Position numbers and translations under genes: made by a program | The notes under the pieces: generated by a model | The model's input: only the letters and a program-made list of their open reading frames with translations | What the model was told of the DNA's origin: nothing | The model's database searches: none | Assembly (NCBI GenBank): GCA_008017155.1 | Contig: SSGX01000002.1 | Location: 1-64,000, forward strand | Reading direction: 5' to 3' | Length of the DNA stretch: 64,000 nt | From: Neisseriales bacterium | Lineage (GTDB): Bacteria; Pseudomonadota; Gammaproteobacteria; Burkholderiales; UBA11063 | Shown: in pieces, positions 45,848 to 57,379 of the stretch | How the letters are laid out: every line of letters begins with the position of its first letter | How positions within the stretch are numbered: the stretch's first letter is position 1

Positions 45848-46945
45848 ATGGAAATTTACAAAGTCGGGGGCTATGTTAGAGATAAACTGCTAGGCTTAAC
45901 TCCAGCTGACTGTGATTATGTTGTAGTTGGTGCAACAAGAGAAGAAATGCTAGCGCAAGGATATATCCAAGTTGGGAAATATTTCCCGGTATTTCTCCAC
46001 CCAAAAACTCGTGAAGAATATGCATTAGCACGCTCTGAAGTAAAAAATGGGCAACGCCATCAGGATTTTACTATCAATGCAAGTCCCGAGATCTCTCTTG
46101 AAGAAGATCTCTCTAGACGAGACTTAACTATCAATGCAATTGCTGAAGATAAGAATGGTAGTCTTATTGACCCTTATGGTGGGATAAAAGACCTCAAATT
46201 AAAAACCCTACGCCATATTTCTAAAGCCTTCAAAGATGATCCATTACGGATATTACGTGTCGCAAGATTTGCTGCAACACTTGGTTTTGAAGTAGCAAGT
46301 GAAACAATGCTCCTATTAAAAGAGATGGCAGCTGAAAAATCTGGTCATCATATTAGTAGAGAAAGAGTAGTCCGTGAATTGGAAATCGCCTTTGATGCCA
46401 AATTTACAAGTAATTTTTTTTATACATTGAGTAATAGCAATAATTTGGAAATCTTTTTCCCCAATTTATTCTTATCCCCTACATCAGATAGCTTAAAAAA
46501 ATTAGCCTTTTTTGTAGATAATGCAGAAAATTCAGCGCAAAAATATACTGCCTTGTCAATACTAATTGCGCGAGACCCAAAACTAATAAAGCTCGTTAGC
46601 CTAAATAAAAGACAAATAGCATATATCCGTAATAGTCAAGATATTTATGATAATCTAGAAATTAACATGAATAGCCAAGATATATTAGCTCTACTAAAAA
46701 AAACCAATAGCCTACGAGATCTAGAAGCATTTGAAAATATCATCACTAATTTACAATGGTTTGTTGAGATAAGTAATGCCCCTGCTTGGCAAAAGCTAGA
46801 ATTAAGAATTTTATTAAGGGCAGCCAAAGCGTTACAATATATTCCTAAACAACTTATAGCTGAGAAAATAGCAAACCATGATATAATTGAGCGCATTCAT
46901 AAATGGCAGCTAGAAACAATTAGTGTAATTATTCATACCGTGTAA
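45848..46945 (+). CDS. cca: CCA tRNA nucleotidyltransferase, short form
   Basis: Cca adds or repairs the 3' CCA of tRNAs. The 365-residue class II enzyme has GGYVRDKLLG (7-16), the metal-binding DCDYVVVG, motif REEYALARSE, RRDLTINAIAED, and DPLRILRVARFAATLGF. E. coli Cca is about 412 residues with a C-terminal HD phosphohydrolase domain; no HD motif is visible here. It is tightly coupled to slt and ends just before repeat R2b. Confidence 0.93.
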   Translation: MEIYKVGGYVRDKLLGLTPADCDYVVVGATREEMLAQGYIQVGKYFPVFLHPKTREEYALARSEVKNGQRHQDFTINASPEISLEEDLSRRDLTINAIAEDKNGSLIDPYGGIKDLKLKTLRHISKAFKDDPLRILRVARFAATLGFEVASETMLLLKEMAAEKSGHHISRERVVRELEIAFDAKFTSNFFYTLSNSNNLEIFFPNLFLSPTSDSLKKLAFFVDNAENSAQKYTALSILIARDPKLIKLVSLNKRQIAYIRNSQDIYDNLEINMNSQDILALLKKTNSLRDLEAFENIITNLQWFVEISNAPAWQKLELRILLRAAKALQYIPKQLIAEKIANHDIIERIHKWQLETISVIIHTV

Positions 46946-47063
46946 CCCCCTGTAGCTGCTGGAATATGCAATAAGAGCAAGACGCAAAGTCGATGCGGTT
47001 TACACGAAAAAGTAAATAAGGAGCGTTGCAACGTAGCTATTGCAAAATAGTCCGAGCAGTTAC
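46941..47063. repeat. Dispersed repeat R2, copy b
   Basis: This copy aligns over its whole length with 26371-26490. Its left end overlaps the last bases of cca, supplying the final Val and stop region (GTGTAACCC). Its ends are imperfectly self-complementary: CTGCTGGAATATGCAATA against the reverse complement of the right end, CTGCTCGGACTATTTTGCAATA. It lies between cca and the TRIC gene. Confidence 0.7.
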
Positions 47064-47088
47064 CAATTAATAATGTCAAGGTTAGTAT

Positions 47089-47736
47089 ATGTTAAGCACT
47101 CATTACATAGAACATATTAACACCCTTCTTGAAGTTTTTCTTATCTGTGGGGTTATTGCATGCTCAATTAGCGGAGCCCTACGTGCGATAGACTCCCGAA
47201 TGGATATTACTGGAGCACTACTTTTAGCATTTGTCATTTCAAATGCGGGTGGAACATTCCGCGATCTAATTCTTAATGCTCCTGTATTTTGGATTAAAAG
47301 CCATTTTTACATCTGGTTAAGTATTGGCATTGGAGCAGCAACATTTATTCTTTGCTCATTTAACACTCGATTATTAACTAGCCGCACGCTAAATAAGCTT
47401 GTTCTTATCACTGATGCTATTGGACTAGGCGTTTTCTGCCTTGCCGGGATTGAAAAGTCATTTCTAATGGGACAAAACTTCTCTATTGCAATCATAATGG
47501 GAATATGGACGGCTGTTGGTGGTGGTATTATCGCAGATGTAATAGCAAATAGGGTTCCACTGGTTTTTTCAAGTGAATTATATATTACTGTATCATTAGT
47601 TGGTGGTATTTTATATATAATCTTAAGTAGTATGATGTTACATGCCTTAGCCGCTTTTATTGCTGTTTTATTTATGGTAGCATTAAGAATTATGAGTGTA
47701 AAATACGGCTGGAAACTCCCTATAATCAAAACTTGA
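47089..47736 (+). CDS. TRIC/UPF0126 family membrane protein (cation channel-like)
   Basis: The 215-residue protein has seven hydrophobic segments in two repeats: ISGALRAIDSRMDITGALLLAF and then AIGLGVFCLAGIEKSF. FVISNAGGTFRDLIL and AVGGGIIADVIANRVP carry the paired GGG/RD signatures of the family (E. coli YicG-like). Bacterial members are trimeric cation channels in the inner membrane. Prokaryotic function is mostly unknown. No ribosome binding site is strong at 47089. Confidence 0.8.
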   Translation: MLSTHYIEHINTLLEVFLICGVIACSISGALRAIDSRMDITGALLLAFVISNAGGTFRDLILNAPVFWIKSHFYIWLSIGIGAATFILCSFNTRLLTSRTLNKLVLITDAIGLGVFCLAGIEKSFLMGQNFSIAIIMGIWTAVGGGIIADVIANRVPLVFSSELYITVSLVGGILYIILSSMMLHALAAFIAVLFMVALRIMSVKYGWKLPIIKT

Positions 47737-47941
47737 TGCCATTTTATTGGAGTCTGAGGATCTATTTCTAGTCGTTTTGGATACAGAAACTTGTATATCT
47801 AGGTAAGCCCAGTTAATCACTAATCGATAAAAGCAGTTGATTTATATAAAAAATTTGACTTTTATAGCTTTTTGTCGCAGTATTTTTAGCATTACATAAC
47901 AACACCTTACAAAAACCATTGTTTTTTTTAGTAAATTCAAT

Positions 47942-47970
47942 TTGACACTATCTACAGGCTTTGGTATAAC
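47942..47970 (+). promoter_or_regulatory. Strong promoter of the HU gene
   Basis: TTGACA (47942-47947), a 17-base spacer and TATAAC (47965-47970) form a near-consensus promoter about 42 bases before the HU start codon. This fits a highly expressed nucleoid protein. Confidence 0.85.
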
Positions 47971-48011
47971 TATGTCTGTATATGTTTTTAATTAATTTTT
48001 TGGAGCATTTT

Positions 48012-48299
48012 ATGAATAAGGCAGAACTAATTGAAGCTATAGCAAAAAAAGCTGATATTTCTAAAGTAAAAGCTGGCGAAGCTATTGATGCTTTTGTTGA
48101 TAGCGTAACTGCGGCACTAAAATCAGGTGATACAGTAACTCTAGTTGGTTTTGGTTCATTTTCTACAGCTGCTCGCGCTGCTCGTGTTGGTCGCAACCCA
48201 AAAACAGGTAAAGAAATCAAAATTGCAGCAACAGTTACACCTAAATTCAAACCAGGTAAATCTCTGAAAGAAGCTGTAGCATCTGGTAAAAAGAAATAA
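48012..48299 (+). CDS. hupB: DNA-binding protein HU (beta-type)
   Basis: HU bends and compacts DNA without strong sequence preference. The 95-residue protein from ATG 48012 starts [18 protein letters not shown] and contains [21 protein letters not shown], the beta-arm region with the conserved RNPxTG tip. An earlier in-frame ATG at 47982 would add ten residues, but TTGGAG lies eight bases before 48012 and family members start there. A strong promoter precedes it and a terminator follows. In many genomes it follows lon; here it does not. Confidence 0.96.
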   Translation: MNKAELIEAIAKKADISKVKAGEAIDAFVDSVTAALKSGDTVTLVGFGSFSTAARAARVGRNPKTGKEIKIAATVTPKFKPGKSLKEAVASGKKK

Positions 48300-48316
48300 T
48301 TTAACATTTCTTTTAA

Positions 48317-48347
48317 AAAGATGCTGTCTCTAGCATCTTTTTTTATT
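48317..48347 (+). terminator. Rho-independent terminator of the HU gene
   Basis: AAAGATGCT (48317-48325) pairs with AGCATCTTT (48332-48340) across a six-base loop, followed by more Ts. It lies 17 bases after the HU stop. Confidence 0.9.
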
Positions 48348-48379
48348 TAAAATAGATATTAATAAGACGGTAAGGATCA

Positions 48380-48886
48380 ATGAAACAAATATATAAAATA
48401 TCTATTCTTATTATAGTGAGTTTAGGATTAAGTAATTGTGCTACCAATTCAAGCAAATCTTACAAACCTAAAAAAAGCACTATTCCTAAAGTTCCAGCTA
48501 AGCAAATTCCCGGTGGGACAACTGATAATTGGCGCTATCTTGGTACTAGTCAAGATGGACAGATTGCTGTTGAAATTAGTGAATCAAGTATCAGTAAAAC
48601 CGCAAATAGTGTAAAGTTCCAAGATCGTAAAACTCTTACTAATACACAAAAAAATTCCACCAGTGGAACGATTGGCAATTATAAATATAGTTTATCTTGG
48701 TGGAATATGGATTGCTCAAACAAACAATATTATATAAATAATACTGCTATTTATGACGATTATGGTAAGCTACTTAAAAATTATAATTTTAGCAGCACTC
48801 AAGCAATAACAATCAGTGGTGGATCAATAGCTGAATTACAATATAATTATGTTTGTCAGGGAATTAACCGGCAAATTGGTTACTAA
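48380..48886 (+). CDS. Lipoprotein resembling surface-adhesin protein E family
   Basis: The 168-residue protein has a lipoprotein signal with Cys20 (lipobox LSNC; Asn at -1 is unusual). The mature part, WRYLGTSQDGQIAVEISESSI, VKFQDRKTL and KYSLSWWNMDCSNKQYYI, has the pattern of small beta-rich proteins annotated as surface-adhesin E-like, with a Cys pair (DCSNK and YVCQG). The name is only a family label; adhesion is not shown. AAGGA precedes the start. Confidence 0.65.
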   Translation: MKQIYKISILIIVSLGLSNCATNSSKSYKPKKSTIPKVPAKQIPGGTTDNWRYLGTSQDGQIAVEISESSISKTANSVKFQDRKTLTNTQKNSTSGTIGNYKYSLSWWNMDCSNKQYYINNTAIYDDYGKLLKNYNFSSTQAITISGGSIAELQYNYVCQGINRQIGY

Positions 48887-48904
48887 AAATCAGGATGCAG
48901 AAAA

Positions 48905-51761
<2,857 letters not shown>

Positions 51762-51769
51762 TCACCAAT

Positions 51770-51795
51770 AAAAAACCTCACCAAATTGATGAGGT
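51770..51795 (-). terminator. Rho-independent terminator downstream of zipA
   Basis: On the minus strand ACCTCA (51795-51790) pairs with TGAGGT (51780-51775) around a nine-base loop and runs into a T-tract at 51774-51770. It lies between zipA and ligA, close to the ligA start, so ligA transcription must read through or begin here. Confidence 0.65.
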
Positions 51796-51801
51796 AGATA
51801 T

Positions 51802-51921
51802 AAAACAAATTTATATCGCTTGTTATACAGATAAGCGATTTCAGAGCGATAAAACAAATTTTCCCTCATGACGAACTCGACAAACTAGTCCACAAAATCT
51901 TCAAAATTCATTTATATCGCT
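51802..51921. repeat. Local repeat cluster of an AGCGAT/ATCGCT motif
   Basis: ATTTATATCGCT occurs at 51809-51820 and again at 51910-51921. AAGCGAT (51833-51839) and AGCGATAAAACAAATTTT (from 51845) are inverted relative to them, so AAAACAAATTTATATCGCT and its rough mirror frame a 60-base block. It could be a binding-site array or folded RNA between zipA and ligA. Function is unknown. Confidence 0.45.
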
Positions 51922-51953
51922 GAAAATTGCATAAGTGTGTAACATCATAAATA

Positions 51954-53081
51954 TTATGGGAATACACGCATAATTAATGCAGATCCCAATTGCACATTTT
52001 GCCGATTCATACTATTAATGTAGCTAGTTACTTGTTTAACCAAGGTATTGTAATCCTTCTCGGCAAGTACCAGTTTATTGTTAGTAAGTAGCCTTGATTC
52101 AAAGACCTGCATATAATCTTCGGCAAAATCAAATAGGCTTTCAACCGCCGTCATTGGATTTTCAAGATGTTGCAATTTAGCGTTAATTGAAAGAAGCTGA
52201 TAAGTGCTCTTTGTCTGAAGTGGTTTATCAAACTCATCACCAATTCTAAATAGAGTTTTACCATTCTCCACTTTCTCAAAATAACCATGACTAAAGCTAA
52301 AGCCCTTACTATCGAAGTATTTCTGTAAATGACGAAATTCAAGTTTGTCTTTATTTACCATATATAAACCAAGCTCAAGTTCAACATTATTCAAACTTTT
52401 CAACTGTTGTTGTAGCTTTCTAATTTGTAGTTCAGAGTCAGTCTGACGAATATGCGCTTCATGATGAAGAGCAAATTTTGCTAATTCATTATAAATGTTA
52501 TTTAGCTGTAAATCATTGACTACACCTTCATTATCAACTAAAGTCAAGACTAGCTTCAGTCCTTTAATGATATATTTATTGCCGGCTTGGTAAATTTGCC
52601 AGCTACCATTTTTATCAAGAATAAAAAAAACATAGCTTTTGGTTATATATTGGCTAATATCTGGTAACATCTTGATTTTGGCAGCTTTAGGAAAAGCTAT
52701 ATCAATTACATGATCAAGCTCCCGATCAACTATATTAGCATAAGGAAATTCTTGTTTGTCATAATCATTAAAGTTGCTATCTTTGGGTTGACTAAGGACT
52801 TCGCTATCATTTAATAATGGGTCAAATGCCATTTCAGCCTGTTCCAGTCGATTTTGCTCGCGGGTAGCTTTATCCTCGTAAGAACTGGCAAATGCAGAAA
52901 TTTCATCAGCCTGATTCTCAAATACTAAACCTTGATCATGTTTTATCACATCGTCTGCTGCCTGATTGAAATTTGCTTCAATAATCTTTTTAAACTTATG
53001 TTCTTGGTAAATATAATAGACTATGATAGCTAGTACAATTACTGCAATAATTACTACAATACTAAGTTGCACTTCATTCAT
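51954..53081 (-). CDS. zipA: Cell division protein ZipA homologue (FtsZ-binding C-terminal domain)
   Basis: The 375-residue protein has an N-terminal membrane anchor (about residues 5-24, LSIVVIIAVIVLAIIVYYIY), an acidic Gln/Asp-rich linker, and a C-terminal domain. That domain's ELELGLYMVNKDKLEFRHL and FSFSHGYFEKVENGKTLFRI resemble the ZipA FtsZ-binding fold. ZipA tethers FtsZ to the membrane. The ATG at 53081 with AAGGA upstream is preferred over TTG 53096. Sequence match is moderate; position before ligA supports it. Its start overlaps darP. Confidence 0.72.
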   Translation of the reverse strand: MNEVQLSIVVIIAVIVLAIIVYYIYQEHKFKKIIEANFNQAADDVIKHDQGLVFENQADEISAFASSYEDKATREQNRLEQAEMAFDPLLNDSEVLSQPKDSNFNDYDKQEFPYANIVDRELDHVIDIAFPKAAKIKMLPDISQYITKSYVFFILDKNGSWQIYQAGNKYIIKGLKLVLTLVDNEGVVNDLQLNNIYNELAKFALHHEAHIRQTDSELQIRKLQQQLKSLNNVELELGLYMVNKDKLEFRHLQKYFDSKGFSFSHGYFEKVENGKTLFRIGDEFDKPLQTKSTYQLLSINAKLQHLENPMTAVESLFDFAEDYMQVFESRLLTNNKLVLAEKDYNTLVKQVTSYINSMNRQNVQLGSALIMRVFP

Positions 53082-53598
53082 TAATTTTTCCTTCAATTAT
53101 ACTTCTGATTAGTCGAAATAATTTGGTATAGTTTCGGTTTTGATTTAATTGATGTTCTTTGCGTACCTGCCGGATTAGATTCCGTAATTCTGCCAAATCT
53201 GGAATAGGATACTCATCGGCAAATTGGGTTAGATTAGCATCATCGGCAAGTAATTTATCGCGCCATGACTCGCTTAAATGGAATATCTGCGTTGATTTTA
53301 ATGATTCACCATTCAAATCGGCAAGCTTACTTGCAATAGATTCTGCATCAACGCTACGCATCAATTTACCAATATATTGATACTGACGACGAATTGCTCC
53401 ATTTGAATTAATCTGTTGCGCTAGCTTAATAGCATCTAACAAATTCTGTGGTAATTCCAATTGTTTTAATTTATCTTTTGGCAGTTTAACCAGTTCAATT
53501 CCCAAATCCTGCAACTGCTCCATCTGAATTTTTCGTCTAGTTTTACTGGGTGCATCGAGGATTTCTTCCTCATTTAATTTTAGCTCTTGATCATTCAT
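53074..53598 (-). CDS. darP: Ribosome-associated protein DarP (YjgA, DUF615)
   Basis: The 174-residue protein has the DUF615 pattern: PSKTRRKIQMEQLQDLGIEL, KLPKDKLKQLELPQ, REYQ-like GAIRRQYQYIGKLMR, and a C-terminal LAELRNLIRQVRKE with NRNYTKLFRLIR. DarP promotes late 50S assembly. It is divergent from pmbA, a pairing seen in many proteobacteria, and overlaps the zipA start by eight bases. Confidence 0.93.
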   Translation of the reverse strand: MNDQELKLNEEEILDAPSKTRRKIQMEQLQDLGIELVKLPKDKLKQLELPQNLLDAIKLAQQINSNGAIRRQYQYIGKLMRSVDAESIASKLADLNGESLKSTQIFHLSESWRDKLLADDANLTQFADEYPIPDLAELRNLIRQVRKEHQLNQNRNYTKLFRLIRSIIEGKINE

Positions 53599-53901
53599 AT
53601 AGTCTACAATTATTTAAATTTCAACCATTATATTACTATATTTTAGCAGCTTAATCATATGTAAAATTCTATAAAAACAATAATTTGGCATAGAAAGCCT
53701 TTTAAATTTGATTAAAATTATCTACTAGCCAAACTTGAGGATTCACGATGGATAGAAGCGATCTAAGCTAAAATTAAGCGATAAAAAGCAGAGAAATAAT
53801 CTAGCAATCTCAAATACTTTGAATATAGATATAATGATATTCTGCTACATTTAATACAAATTACGGTACAATAATCGCTAATTTATTTATAAGTAATCTT
53901 T
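53599..53901. other. Divergent intergenic region between darP and pmbA
   Basis: This 303-base AT-rich spacer carries promoters for both directions. A TATAAT at 53830-53835 on the plus strand is the best -10 candidate for pmbA, with no clear -35. No open frame, repeat copy or structured RNA was recognised. Confidence 0.4.
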
Positions 53902-55251
53902 ATGAGCCAATTAAAATTCCTTTATACTCAGTCAGAATTATCCCAATTTGCAAATGATATTATTACACGTTCAATAAAACTAGGAGCAAGTGCAGCACAG
54001 GTAGAGTTAAGTGAAAGTATTTCTACTGACATCGAGGTTTTAGAAGAAAAAATTGAAAATTTTGAAACTAGTCACGAAAGCCAAATGCTATTAACTGTCT
54101 ATATTGGGCAGCAAAAAGGTCATATCGGGATTAGTAATATTGATATTAAAAATCTTGATAGCACCATAACACAGGCTCTTGAGATAGCTAAATATACTCA
54201 GCCCGATCCGGCAAATGGGATACTCGAAGAAAAATATTTAGCGCAAAAAGATTTTCCTCAGCTAAACCTCTTTAGCCCACACGCTGAAGATAATAGTTTA
54301 TTAATTGCTACAGCAATTGAGATTGAACAAAGAGCACTTCAGTCAGATAACCGGATTTCGGCATCAGATGGTGCATCAGTTTCACTAACCACTTATAATT
54401 TTGTGACTGCTAACAGCAATCAATTCAATTTGGGATACCAGACTAGTCGCTACTCCAATTCTGTGAGTCTGATTGGAAATACCCAGGATGGGATGCAAAC
54501 TGATTACTGGTATAGTTCGGCACGAAATTATGCTAATTTGCTATTGCCAAAAGAACTTGCTAAGGAAGCCAGTAGTCGTTTACTCCGAAGACTAAATAAA
54601 GGTTCTTTCAAAGAATCCAGTTGCAAAGTAATTTTTGAAACCAATGTTGCCAAATCTATTATTGGTGCGTTAATTGGTGCACTTAGCGGTAACTCGCAAT
54701 ACAGAAAATTGAGTTTTTTAAACGATAGCCTTGGTAATAAAATCCTTCCCAAATGGCTAGATATTATTGAAAATCCATATATTAGCGAGGGATTATCTAG
54801 CTGCTACTTTGATAATGAGGGTGGACGAGTTTATCAAAGAAAATTAATTGATAATGGAGTTGTTTCAGGCTATCTACTATCAGCCTATACCGCAAGAAAG
54901 TTAGGAATGGCACCAACAGGTAATGCTGGAGGAGCACATAATCTTGAAGTAAGCTCTAATTTTGCAGGCAATTTAGCGGATTTGGCAAAAGAGATGTATT
55001 CTGGATTAATCATCATCGAAACTATTGGACATGGACTTAACTCAGTAACTGGCGATTACTCTGTAGGTGCATCAGCCTTGGTGGTAATTAATGGTGAGAT
55101 TAGTCACTTTACCGATAACTTAACTATTTCTGGGAATATGCGCGATATTTATAATAATATAGTCCATATAGCTAGTGATAGCTCACCAGGAAGTCTAATT
55201 TGTGGCTCAATGTTAATTGAATCTGGTTGTTTGCAAATCTCAGGAAAATAG
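53902..55251 (+). CDS. pmbA: Metalloprotease-related protein PmbA/TldE
   Basis: The 449-residue protein matches PmbA: an N-terminal domain (ASAAQVELSESISTDIEVLEEKIENFE), ISASDGASVS, and a C-terminal half with SYRKLSFL-type and GNAGGAHNLEVSS followed by METIGHG-like IIETIGHGLNSVTGDYSVGASA. TldE lacks the HExxxH zinc motif of its partner TldD, and none is seen. The TldD/E complex processes peptides such as microcins and the CcdA antitoxin. tldD is not in the window. The ribosome binding site is weak. Confidence 0.93.
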   Translation: MSQLKFLYTQSELSQFANDIITRSIKLGASAAQVELSESISTDIEVLEEKIENFETSHESQMLLTVYIGQQKGHIGISNIDIKNLDSTITQALEIAKYTQPDPANGILEEKYLAQKDFPQLNLFSPHAEDNSLLIATAIEIEQRALQSDNRISASDGASVSLTTYNFVTANSNQFNLGYQTSRYSNSVSLIGNTQDGMQTDYWYSSARNYANLLLPKELAKEASSRLLRRLNKGSFKESSCKVIFETNVAKSIIGALIGALSGNSQYRKLSFLNDSLGNKILPKWLDIIENPYISEGLSSCYFDNEGGRVYQRKLIDNGVVSGYLLSAYTARKLGMAPTGNAGGAHNLEVSSNFAGNLADLAKEMYSGLIIIETIGHGLNSVTGDYSVGASALVVINGEISHFTDNLTISGNMRDIYNNIVHIASDSSPGSLICGSMLIESGCLQISGK

Positions 55252-55295
55252 CAATATCTGACTAATGCAGTGCAAAAAATATTTTTTTTCAATTC

Positions 55296-55304
55296 TGTTA
55301 TACT
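55296..55304 (+). promoter_or_regulatory. Extended -10 promoter of acs
   Basis: TGTTATACT combines the TGn extension with TATACT. It lies about 92 bases before the acs start and directly before the leader hairpin. A T-rich stretch is at the -35 position, without a good hexamer. Confidence 0.5.
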
Positions 55305-55312
55305 CTAGCACA

Positions 55313-55357
55313 AGCATAAAATGCTTATAGATGGGGGAGAAATCTGTATTTTATGCT
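55313..55357 (+). promoter_or_regulatory. Structured 5' leader hairpin of acs
   Basis: AGCATAAAAT (55313-55322) and ATTTTATGCT (55348-55357) are a perfect ten-base inverted repeat. Inside, TATAGAT pairs with ATCTGTA, leaving GGGGGAGAA as the apical loop. A competing small hairpin, AAGCAT-AAA-ATGCTT (55312-55326), would exclude the long stem. The loop resembles a GGA-type CsrA site. Regulation is inferred; the pairing is seen. Confidence 0.5.
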
Positions 55358-55395
55358 GAGTAACATTGTTTTGAAAAATAAATTTTGGAGGCTTT

Positions 55396-57354
55396 ATGTC
55401 AAATATTCAGTCGGTACTTTCTGAAACTCGGGTATTCCCTGTCAACCCGGAGTTTGCCAAAGAGGCAAATATAAAAAGCGAACAAGAATATCAGCAAATG
55501 GTTGCTGATGCTAGTAATAATTATTCTGGCTACTGGGCAAACTTAGCTAGGCAACATATTGATTGGAAAGTACCCTTTACAAAATCACTAAATGATAGTA
55601 ACCCTCCTTTTTATACTTGGTTTGAGGATGGAAAATTAAATGTTTCCTATAACTGCCTAGATAGGCATGTAGCAAAAAACCCACATAAAACTGCAATTAT
55701 TTTTGAATCAGATGCAGGTCACATTGAAACAATCAGCTATAAAGAATTATTAGCCAAAGTATCCAGATTTGCTAATGGTTTAAAATCAATCGGTGTCGCA
55801 AAAGGTGATCGAGTAATTATTTATATGCCAAATAGCATTGAAGCAATTGTCGCAATGCAAGCCTGTGCCCGAATTGGGGCAATTCACTCAGTAGTATTTG
55901 GTGGATTCTCTGCAAAAGCTATTCATGAACGCATCCATGATGCTGGTGCTAAAGTAGTTATTACTTCCGATGCACAAAAACGAGGTGGTAAAATTTTCCC
56001 ACTTAATCAGGATGTCAAAGAAGCACTATCACTACCAGGATGTGAATCAGTGGAAAAAGTAGTTATTCACCGCCGAACTGGTGAAAAAGTTGAATGGGAT
56101 AATTCTCGCGATATCTGGTGGCATGATTTAATAAAAAACCAATCTGATGAGTGTGAACCAGAATGGATAGAAGCAGAACATCCATTGTTTATTCTTTACA
56201 CATCGGGTTCAACAGGCACGCCTAAAGGAGTTCAACATGCTAGTGGTGGTTATCTCCTAGGTGCGATCACAACCATGAAATGGGTGTTTGACATAAAAGA
56301 TAACGATATCTATTGGTCTACCGCAGATGTTGGCTGGATTACAGGACATACATACTTATGCTATGGACCGCTTGCGGTTGGCGCAACACAGATTGTTTTT
56401 GAAGGTGTCCCAACCTTTCCAGCTGCTGATCGCTTTTGGCGCATGATTGAAACCCATAAAGTCACTATATTTTATACCGCCCCAACAGCAATCCGCGCAT
56501 TAATTAAGGCCGGTGCTGATTTACCAAATAATTTTGATTTAAGTTCACTCCGTCTACTTGGTTCAGTCGGAGAACCAATTAACCCAGAAGCATGGATGTG
56601 GTATCATGAAACAATTGGTAAAGGTAAGTGCCCGATCGTAGACACGTGGTGGCAAACCGAAACTGGCTGCAATATATTAGCACCAATGCCAGGCATCACA
56701 CCACTTACACCTGGATCATGTACCCGCTCAGTTCCTGGAATATTTGTTGACATAGTTGATGAAGCTGGAAATCTGGTTACGGATAATAATGGCGGCTATT
56801 TGGTTATCAAAAAACCATTCCCTTCACAAATCCGTACTATCTGGAATAATCCGGAACGCTTTATAAAAGCCTACTATCCAGAAGATATTGCTAATGGTAA
56901 ATATTATGTTGCAGGTGATTCTGCTTCTCGTGATACTTTGGGCTACTATCATATTTTAGGTCGGATTGATGATGTGTTAAATGTTTCTGGTCACCGCTTG
57001 GGAACAATGGAAATTGAGTCTGCATTAGTAGCTCATCCAGGAGTTGCAGAAGCTGCAGTTGTTGGTCGTCCACATGACATCAAAGGTGAAGCAATCGTAG
57101 CCTTTGTAGTTTGTAAGGGACACCTACCAACTGGTAGTGAAAAAGATTTTCTAGTTAGTGAATTACGTGAATGGGTTGCCAAAGAAATTGGTGCATTAGC
57201 TAAACCTGATGAGATCCGCTTTGGTGAAAATTTACCAAAAACGCGTTCAGGCAAAATAATGCGCAGATTATTGCGTAGTCTAGCTAAAGGAGAAGCCATC
57301 ACTCAGGATGTTTCAACCCTAGAAAATCCGCAGATCCTTGAACAATTAAAATAA
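55396..57354 (+). CDS. acs: Acetyl-coenzyme A synthetase (AMP-forming)
   Basis: Acs activates acetate to acetyl-CoA. The 652-residue length is standard. It has an N-terminal [16 protein letters not shown] region, the P-loop-like [24 protein letters not shown], and the C-terminal [12 protein letters not shown], whose Lys620 is the residue controlled by acetylation in other bacteria. TTGGAGG is a strong ribosome binding site. The leader holds a long hairpin. It ends in a terminator shared with ppx. Confidence 0.97.
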   Translation: MSNIQSVLSETRVFPVNPEFAKEANIKSEQEYQQMVADASNNYSGYWANLARQHIDWKVPFTKSLNDSNPPFYTWFEDGKLNVSYNCLDRHVAKNPHKTAIIFESDAGHIETISYKELLAKVSRFANGLKSIGVAKGDRVIIYMPNSIEAIVAMQACARIGAIHSVVFGGFSAKAIHERIHDAGAKVVITSDAQKRGGKIFPLNQDVKEALSLPGCESVEKVVIHRRTGEKVEWDNSRDIWWHDLIKNQSDECEPEWIEAEHPLFILYTSGSTGTPKGVQHASGGYLLGAITTMKWVFDIKDNDIYWSTADVGWITGHTYLCYGPLAVGATQIVFEGVPTFPAADRFWRMIETHKVTIFYTAPTAIRALIKAGADLPNNFDLSSLRLLGSVGEPINPEAWMWYHETIGKGKCPIVDTWWQTETGCNILAPMPGITPLTPGSCTRSVPGIFVDIVDEAGNLVTDNNGGYLVIKKPFPSQIRTIWNNPERFIKAYYPEDIANGKYYVAGDSASRDTLGYYHILGRIDDVLNVSGHRLGTMEIESALVAHPGVAEAAVVGRPHDIKGEAIVAFVVCKGHLPTGSEKDFLVSELREWVAKEIGALAKPDEIRFGENLPKTRSGKIMRRLLRSLAKGEAITQDVSTLENPQILEQLK

Positions 57355-57379
57355 AAAAGACGCTTTAAGCGTCTTTTTT
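57353..57379. terminator. Bidirectional terminator between acs and ppx
   Basis: AAAAAAGACGCT and AGCGTCTTTTTT are perfectly complementary around a TTA loop, with A- and T-runs on the two flanks. It can end transcripts from both converging genes and overlaps the ppx stop codon. Confidence 0.92.

Noticed and set aside
47982..48011. Ten-residue N-terminal extension of HU from ATG 47982
   Set aside because: The ribosome binding site TTGGAG is placed for ATG 48012, which is also the conserved family start.
47948..48307. Open frame of 119 codons on the minus strand over the HU gene
   Set aside because: It mirrors the strongly conserved HU gene; composition follows from antisense HU codons.
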